From: Paraburkholderia silvatlantica
GTDB lineage: Bacteria; Pseudomonadota; Gammaproteobacteria; Burkholderiales; Burkholderiaceae
Reading direction: 5' to 3'
Assembly: GCF_003096715.1 (NCBI RefSeq)
Contig: NZ_QEOL01000029.1
Location: 1-64,000 of the forward strand
DNA: 64,000 bases
Below, piece by piece: positions 59,911-64,000 of the stretch. Under the pieces are notes generated by a model. The model was given only the letters and a program-made list of their open reading frames with translations. It had not been told where the DNA came from and ran no database searches. A program made the translations under genes and the position numbers. Numbering within the stretch: the first letter of the stretch is position 1; each line of letters begins with the position of its first letter.

Positions 59911-60265
59911 ACGTGATGACCTCAATTGTTCCATATGCATGAAGCCCCGAATTTCTGGCGGGGATTTTCCCGGTGTGCAGAAGTGCCGTGCGGATTCTCA
60001 GGAAATCGACACGGCTCGCCAGCGTGATGCAGCCGAGTGAGATGCCGTGGCCACTTGCCGGATGCAACCGGAACTGCCCTCGCTTGACACCATTAACCCA
60101 CGCTGCATCATCGATCGCCCCATCATCCCGATACAAGCCGAACCATTCACCGTGATTCGACGGATGACCAAAAGCGGCATTCCACTCATCTTTTGCCCAT
60201 GCAAGCGCCTGAGACCCGATGCCGCCCGTGGGACGGTCTACGATCCAATATTTACCGGCAGGTAA
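59891..60265 (-). pseudogene. 5'-truncated Tlde1 (DUF2778)-like L,D-transpeptidase effector
   Basis: Open from 60265, just after a TGA, to 59891. The 124 codons read PAGKYWIVDRPTGG, then NHGEWFGLYRDDGAIDD and GQFRLHPASGHGISLGCITL. The HP...SxGCITL part is the catalytic His/Cys motif of L,D-transpeptidase-type effectors of the Tlde1/DUF2778 family, secreted by type VI systems to attack peptidoglycan. About the first 50 residues of a normal Tlde1 are absent: no ATG, GTG or ribosome site precedes, and the only internal start is TTG 60136. The catalytic motif is intact, and a likely immunity gene follows. Confidence 0.7.
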
Positions 60266-60438
60266 TCAACTGTGCTGCCGAGAAGGTGTAGGGCTGGCTG
60301 AAATCGAGCGCCTGCTAGCGCTGCAGGGCGATGGTGACCTGGTTGACGATGCGTCGAACTTGCCGGCTTGCAGTCTGGCGAGAATGCGGGCGGCTGCGCC
60401 CATGTGCGAAGATGGCAATCGGGAATATGGTTGAATTA

Positions 60439-62037
60439 TCAACTTTGATTCGCCGGCATGCTGTTCGCCTCGCGCGGTGCGCGCTGCTTGCCCAGCCATT
60501 TGGCGAGATCGGCGGCGGACATCGCTTTCGAGTAGTACCAGCCTTGGCCATACTGGACCCCCTTGCTGCGCAGCCACGCCACCTGAGCGTCCGTCTCCAC
60601 ACCCTCGGCGACGATCTCCAGACCCAATTCATGGGCCATCGAAATGATGTGCGGCGCGACCACGCTCGAGGCGGTATCCTGGACAATCGTATCGACGAAC
60701 GACTTGTCGATCTTCAGCACATCGATCTCGAAGGTTTGCAGATACGACAGGCTCGAATAGCCGGTTCCGAAGTCGTCGATATAGATGGGATGGCCCGCGG
60801 CCCGGAACGCCGCGATGACGCTGCGCGTGGCCTCTGCGTTCATGAAACTGCGTTCCGTTGCCTCGATGCGGATTTGCGCGGGTGCGATGCCGGTTCCTTC
60901 GAGCGACGCGCCAAGCCGGTTCAGGAAGCGCAAGCTCTGCAGATCCTCGGCGCCCACGTTGATCGAGACATAAAACGCGGGGTTCGCCGTGAGCAGCTTC
61001 CCTAGCTGCGCGATGGTCTTTTCGAGCACGAGATCGGTCAGAGGCTGAATGAGATGATTGTCTTCGGCCACGCGCACGAAGACCTCGGGCGAGATGGCCC
61101 GCTCGTTGAGCGTCCACCGCACCAGCGCTTCGGCGCCCGTACACTGGTTGTCCTCGAGCCTCACGATGGGCTGGAAAACCACGTCGATCTTGCGCCGGGA
61201 AATGGCCCACTGCAGCGTTGAAGGGAACGAGAGCTGCCGCGAAACGCGCTTGTATGCGAGCCAGCCGAGCGCGGCGCCCGCGAACACGCCGATGGTCAGC
61301 CACGCGGCGAGCAGTTTGGGCCAGTCGCCCGCCACGCTGCTGCGCGGCGACTTCACCACGACGCCGAGCGGGCGTGTCGACGATCGCGCGACAGCGTAAT
61401 TCCAGTCATCGCTGTTCACGTTGCCGCTGCGCTTCCATGCATCGAGCATGTCGTCCGGATCCGCGCCGGCCGAGACGGCGAGGAGTCTTCCCGTCGTAAT
61501 CTGGATCACGGCGATCGGGCGCCTCGCCGGATCGACGAGATCGACATAGGAGCCCGGGTCGATGGAGACGTAGCGGCCATTGCGGCCAATCTGAATATCC
61601 TTGCGCACGTCGCTTAGCGGGCTCTTCTGCTGGAACCACACCAGGTAGCCGTCGTTGCTGCGATAGTCGGGCGGCGGCAGGGCGAAATTGTTGTTGCGCA
61701 CATCGCCAAGCAGCGGAGAGCAGAGATAGTGCCCCTCGGTGTATGCGCCGGCGTCCTGAACATAGCGATAGTTGTAGACGACACGCGCGGCCAGTTCCAG
61801 GTTGGACGGCGAACAGGGCGCGCCCGGTTCCCGGTCCAGGTCGGAAAGCGCGGCAAAGGCCTGGTAGGTGACGAGGTCCGTGCGCATGACCGCCTTTTCG
61901 GCGAACTCCCTTAGCTCGGCGCGATCGCGTCGCTGGACGTCTTTGTCCGCGACGTAGAGACTCGTGAAAACGGGGACGAGGGTGGCGAGGCACCCGAGTG
62001 CGACCGAAGCCGAAATCAGCGTGATGCGCTTGATCAT
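60439..62037 (-). CDS. CSS-motif cyclic-di-GMP phosphodiesterase (EAL)
   Basis: 532 residues. Two membrane helices (about 5-28 and 240-262) frame a periplasmic domain with Cys75 in CSPS and Cys106, the redox pair of CSS-type sensors. The cytoplasmic EAL domain starts near 285; EAL is at 303-305 in GAEALVRW, DDFGTGYSSL is near 418, and EGVET near 477. All metal ligands appear present. It should hydrolyse cyclic di-GMP when the periplasmic disulfide is broken. No start ribosome site is clear. A GGDEF cyclase lies at 52098. Confidence 0.92.
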   Translation of the reverse strand: MIKRITLISASVALGCLATLVPVFTSLYVADKDVQRRDRAELREFAEKAVMRTDLVTYQAFAALSDLDREPGAPCSPSNLELAARVVYNYRYVQDAGAYTEGHYLCSPLLGDVRNNNFALPPPDYRSNDGYLVWFQQKSPLSDVRKDIQIGRNGRYVSIDPGSYVDLVDPARRPIAVIQITTGRLLAVSAGADPDDMLDAWKRSGNVNSDDWNYAVARSSTRPLGVVVKSPRSSVAGDWPKLLAAWLTIGVFAGAALGWLAYKRVSRQLSFPSTLQWAISRRKIDVVFQPIVRLEDNQCTGAEALVRWTLNERAISPEVFVRVAEDNHLIQPLTDLVLEKTIAQLGKLLTANPAFYVSINVGAEDLQSLRFLNRLGASLEGTGIAPAQIRIEATERSFMNAEATRSVIAAFRAAGHPIYIDDFGTGYSSLSYLQTFEIDVLKIDKSFVDTIVQDTASSVVAPHIISMAHELGLEIVAEGVETDAQVAWLRSKGVQYGQGWYYSKAMSAADLAKWLGKQRAPREANSMPANQS

Positions 62038-62304
62038 TTCGCACCCGGGGATGGAACGTTAGGCAACGAACCAGAGACCGAACGCTCACGTGCGGTGGCG
62101 CTTCCGATGCCCGGGAGCCCGAACACCAGACCAAAGCATACACTTTGGCGCTTCGTTTTCAACGGGTAAACGCGTTGGCAGCGCTTCCCCCGGCGCAGCC
62201 GCGGCTGTCTTGCCGGTAGGACCATGGTCTGATTGTCCGCGTCCCGCGCGGCCGCCATGATCTGCACGTGTTGCTCGCCAGGTTTGCTGCTTAGGGGAGT
62301 ATGA

Positions 62305-62817
62305 ATGGGGACGCTGTCCAACTTCGCGAAGCGCGCGTGGCTTGCGGCCGTGGTGGCGCTCGTGGCCGGCTGCGCCCAGCCGTGGCAAAGCGTCGAGCCC
62401 GGCGCCGACCAGTCCGCATTGATCGCGCGTCTCGGGCCGCCGCGCGAAACCTACAACCTGCCGGACGGCGGCAAACGGCTCATGTGGCCGACCCAGCCAA
62501 TGGGGTCGACGAACACCGTTGCCGACGTCGACGCGAACGGCAAGGTCGTGAGCGTGCGTCAGGTCTTGCAGGAGAGCGAGTTCTATCGCGCGAAAGTCAA
62601 CGAGTGGACACGTAATGATGTCCTGATCAATTTCGGCCGGCCCGCGGAGACGGCCTACTTTTCGCGCATGCAGCGGGAAGTCTGGTCCTACCGCTACATC
62701 GAGAACAATATCGACTACATGATGTTCCACTTCTACTTCGACGATCAGGGCGTCTTGCGGCTTACGCAGAAGACGACTGATCCATTGCGCGACCGGAACC
62801 TGAGGCGCGGCTTCTAG
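62305..62817 (+). CDS. BamE/SmpA-like outer membrane lipoprotein
   Basis: 170 residues. The signal MGTLSNFAKRAWLAAVVALVAGC has a lipobox VAGC. Two copies of a SmpA/OmlA-like alpha-beta unit seem to follow, with ALIARLGPPRETYNLPDGGK near 38 and DVLINFGRPAETAYFSRMQR near 105. AGGGGAG is 5 bases before the ATG. BamE helps fold outer-membrane proteins; this is a paralog-type protein, not clearly BamE itself, which is usually about 115 residues. Confidence 0.75.
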   Translation: MGTLSNFAKRAWLAAVVALVAGCAQPWQSVEPGADQSALIARLGPPRETYNLPDGGKRLMWPTQPMGSTNTVADVDANGKVVSVRQVLQESEFYRAKVNEWTRNDVLINFGRPAETAYFSRMQREVWSYRYIENNIDYMMFHFYFDDQGVLRLTQKTTDPLRDRNLRRGF

Positions 62818-62858
62818 ACCAGGTTCCGTTCAGAGGCCTGCGCCACACGGAGGCGTGT

Positions 62859-63767
62859 ATGCGTAGCGCCCGGCATTCTATGACCCCGCAGCGCTTCGCC
62901 CATGCGTGGCTATTGGCTGCGCTGTTCATGCTGCCCGGCGTCTTGCCGGCAATGGAGTTCAAGATCTACTATCAGCCCGATCTAAAACTCAAAATGGTGA
63001 TCGGGAAGGGAAGGATTCAGAGCGGCGACGCCGAAAAGTTTCTGGCAGCCGCCAAACTGGCCAACCGTGATCGCGAAGGACTCGTTCCCCTGGTCCTGGA
63101 CAGCCCCGGCGGAAATGTCGAAGCGGCTTTTCGCCTGGTGGACGCCATGGATCAGGTCAGGGTCTATACGATCGTTGCGGACAATGCGAGGTGCGCGTCC
63201 GCATGCGCCTCGATTCTGTTCGCCTCCGGGGAGCGCAGAAGCGTCATGGGCACGGGGCAGCTTGGCTTTCATAGTTGTTATCGTCGCGCCGGGAGCACCT
63301 ACGCCGAAGACTCGCTTTGCAACGAGATTATCGCGGCGAACGCCATGCAACGAGGTGTGAGCCACGCCGGCATCAATCGCTTCGTCGAGCAATATGGCGC
63401 GTCAGACATGGCGTGGGTCGGGCGCAATATCGCGTGCACCCTGCTTCGCGGGCTTTGCAGGCCGGGGCTGCTGGAAGCGCAACCCGCAACGAAAGCGGCG
63501 CTGACGCAAAGCTTCAATTGCAGCGAGCTCATGTCCGCCCAGGCGCAACTGGTTTGCGGAGATTCGGAGCTTGCCAGCATCGACAAGACCATGGCCGAAG
63601 CCTATAACCAGAAGCTGAAGGCATCGACCAACAAAGACCGGCTAAGGGCGGAGCAGCGAGCATGGCTTCGAAACTCGCGCAATGCGTGCGGCGACAAGGC
63701 GTGCTTGTTGAAAAGTTATCAGCTTCGCGTGGCTGAACTGAAGCAGCGCGCGAGCACGAAGCATTGA
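62859..63767 (+). CDS. ClpP-like periplasmic protease domain fused to an LprI-like domain
   Basis: 302 residues. A signal peptide (AWLLAALFMLPGVLPA) leads to a ClpP/crotonase-like domain: DSPGGN at 81-86 (oxyanion), CASACA with Ser114 as nucleophile at 112-117, and GFHSC with His138. From about 215 on a Cys-rich LprI/DUF1311 domain follows (FNCSELMSAQAQLVCGDSEL and RAWLRNSRNACGDKACLLKS). LprI-type domains inhibit lysozymes in some bacteria. GGAGG lies 5 bases before the ATG. Function would be in the periplasm; the pairing is uncommon. Confidence 0.78.
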   Translation: MRSARHSMTPQRFAHAWLLAALFMLPGVLPAMEFKIYYQPDLKLKMVIGKGRIQSGDAEKFLAAAKLANRDREGLVPLVLDSPGGNVEAAFRLVDAMDQVRVYTIVADNARCASACASILFASGERRSVMGTGQLGFHSCYRRAGSTYAEDSLCNEIIAANAMQRGVSHAGINRFVEQYGASDMAWVGRNIACTLLRGLCRPGLLEAQPATKAALTQSFNCSELMSAQAQLVCGDSELASIDKTMAEAYNQKLKASTNKDRLRAEQRAWLRNSRNACGDKACLLKSYQLRVAELKQRASTKH

Positions 63768-63803
63768 GGCGTCAGCGCGCCTCGCCTCGAGCGCACGCGC
63801 ACG

Positions 63804-64000
63804 TCAACAGGGCCGTTCGTTCGCCGTGTATTGCGAACACCCCGGCGAACACCCTGGTGGACTCCCCGTTGCATCGCGAATGGTGGACATCAGGTCTTCG
63901 GGGTGCACCATCAATTCGCGCACGAGGCGCAGCATCGAATACTGGTCGAGCACGGCTTGCCAGCGTGGCGATTGCGTGAGGTGCTGCCAGACAGCATCCA
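63804..64000 (-). CDS. C-terminal end of an unidentified protein
   Basis: The frame enters from the right edge: DAVWQHLTQSPRWQAVLDQY, then SMLRLVRELMVHPEDLMSTI, then a Cys-rich tail with stop TGA at 63804. Codon use is typical of the window, so it is real coding sequence. A 12-bp tandem duplication (63833-63856) in the tail gives GCSPGCS. The family cannot be told from 64 residues. Confidence 0.5.
   Translation of the reverse strand, partial: DAVWQHLTQSPRWQAVLDQYSMLRLVRELMVHPEDLMSTIRDATGSPPGCSPGCSQYTANERPC
63833..63856. repeat. Tandem 12-bp duplication near the end of the right-edge gene
   Basis: GCGAACACCCCG is followed by GCGAACACCCTG, one base different. It lies about 9 codons before the stop of the partial minus-strand gene and keeps frame. 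Confidence 0.9.

Noticed and set aside
59891-60136. Complete small gene from TTG 60136
   Set aside because: Tlde1-like sequence continues upstream of this codon to 60265, so it is an internal start in a truncated gene.
1-64000. rRNA, tRNA, insertion sequences, prophage genes, integrase or replication origin
   Set aside because: None was recognised: no transposase or integrase motifs, no tRNA cloverleaf, and no repeat structure like an origin.

Overview
The window is high-GC DNA that reads like a chromosome or chromid segment of a Burkholderiaceae member, most likely Paraburkholderia, Caballeronia or Burkholderia. The evidence is strong GC bias at third codon positions, a polyhydroxybutyrate gene pair (thiolase end plus phaB), AcnB, many LysR/IclR/GntR/AraC regulators each divergent from a small catabolic operon, and small family-specific proteins (DUF3175, DUF3079) I associate with this group. 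No rRNA, tRNA, CRISPR array or complete insertion sequence was seen.

Layout. 1-1258: end of an acetyl-CoA acetyltransferase gene, phaB and a strong terminator. 1345-6757: an IclR-controlled catabolic cluster (VOC dioxygenase-like, FAH-family hydrolase, FAD hydroxylase, MHS transporter). 6771-8198: small stress-type proteins. 8260-11285: LysR regulator, aminotransferase and an orphan amino-acid-binding protein. 11811-14627: small proteins, a LysR relic, a quinone oxidoreductase with a coupled small ORF, and a HiPIP gene. 14680-18494: ureidoglycolate lyase, a BON-domain relic, and acnB with a clear promoter and operator. 18542-20029: four small proteins. 20191-25775: hydrolase and LysE exporter, PEP-mutase-family lyase, MarR-GNAT fusion with a large palindrome at its promoter, a decayed kup gene, and a PfpI protein. 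26506-30115 and 37819-41618: two similarly built modules (LysR divergent from an M20 amidohydrolase and an MHS permease). Between them a GntR regulator faces an operon of class V aminotransferase, MFS permease and FAD/Fe-S dehydrogenase, followed by a beta-lactamase-fold hydrolase. 41625-48316: HipA relic, a second quinone oxidoreductase, LysR genes, mmsA, and a phytanoyl-CoA dioxygenase-like gene. 48420-56929: an SDR/XRE pair, small proteins, a LEA lipoprotein, a GGDEF cyclase, a second orphan amino-acid-binding protein, an AraC/SDR pair, and DUF3079. 57161-64000: penicillin-acylase-family hydrolase, a 5'-truncated Tlde1-like L,D-transpeptidase effector with a small membrane protein downstream (candidate immunity gene), a CSS-EAL phosphodiesterase, a BamE-like lipoprotein, a ClpP-like/LprI fusion, and the end of an unidentified gene.

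How the genes work together. The window is mostly central and peripheral carbon metabolism. PHB synthesis and AcnB (TCA and methylcitrate cycles) sit among catabolic islands for an aromatic compound, N-acyl compounds and C2/C3 hydroxy acids. Several products meet at glyoxylate: AllA releases it from ureidoglycolate, the FAD/Fe-S enzyme probably oxidises a hydroxy acid to an oxo acid, and the class V aminotransferase can turn glyoxylate into glycine. That link is inferred from families. The region also carries genome decay (kup, LysR, HipA, BON and Tlde1 relics) and an unusual number of short tandem duplications next to stop codons.

All family names come from reading the translated sequence and from general knowledge. 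No database search was run.
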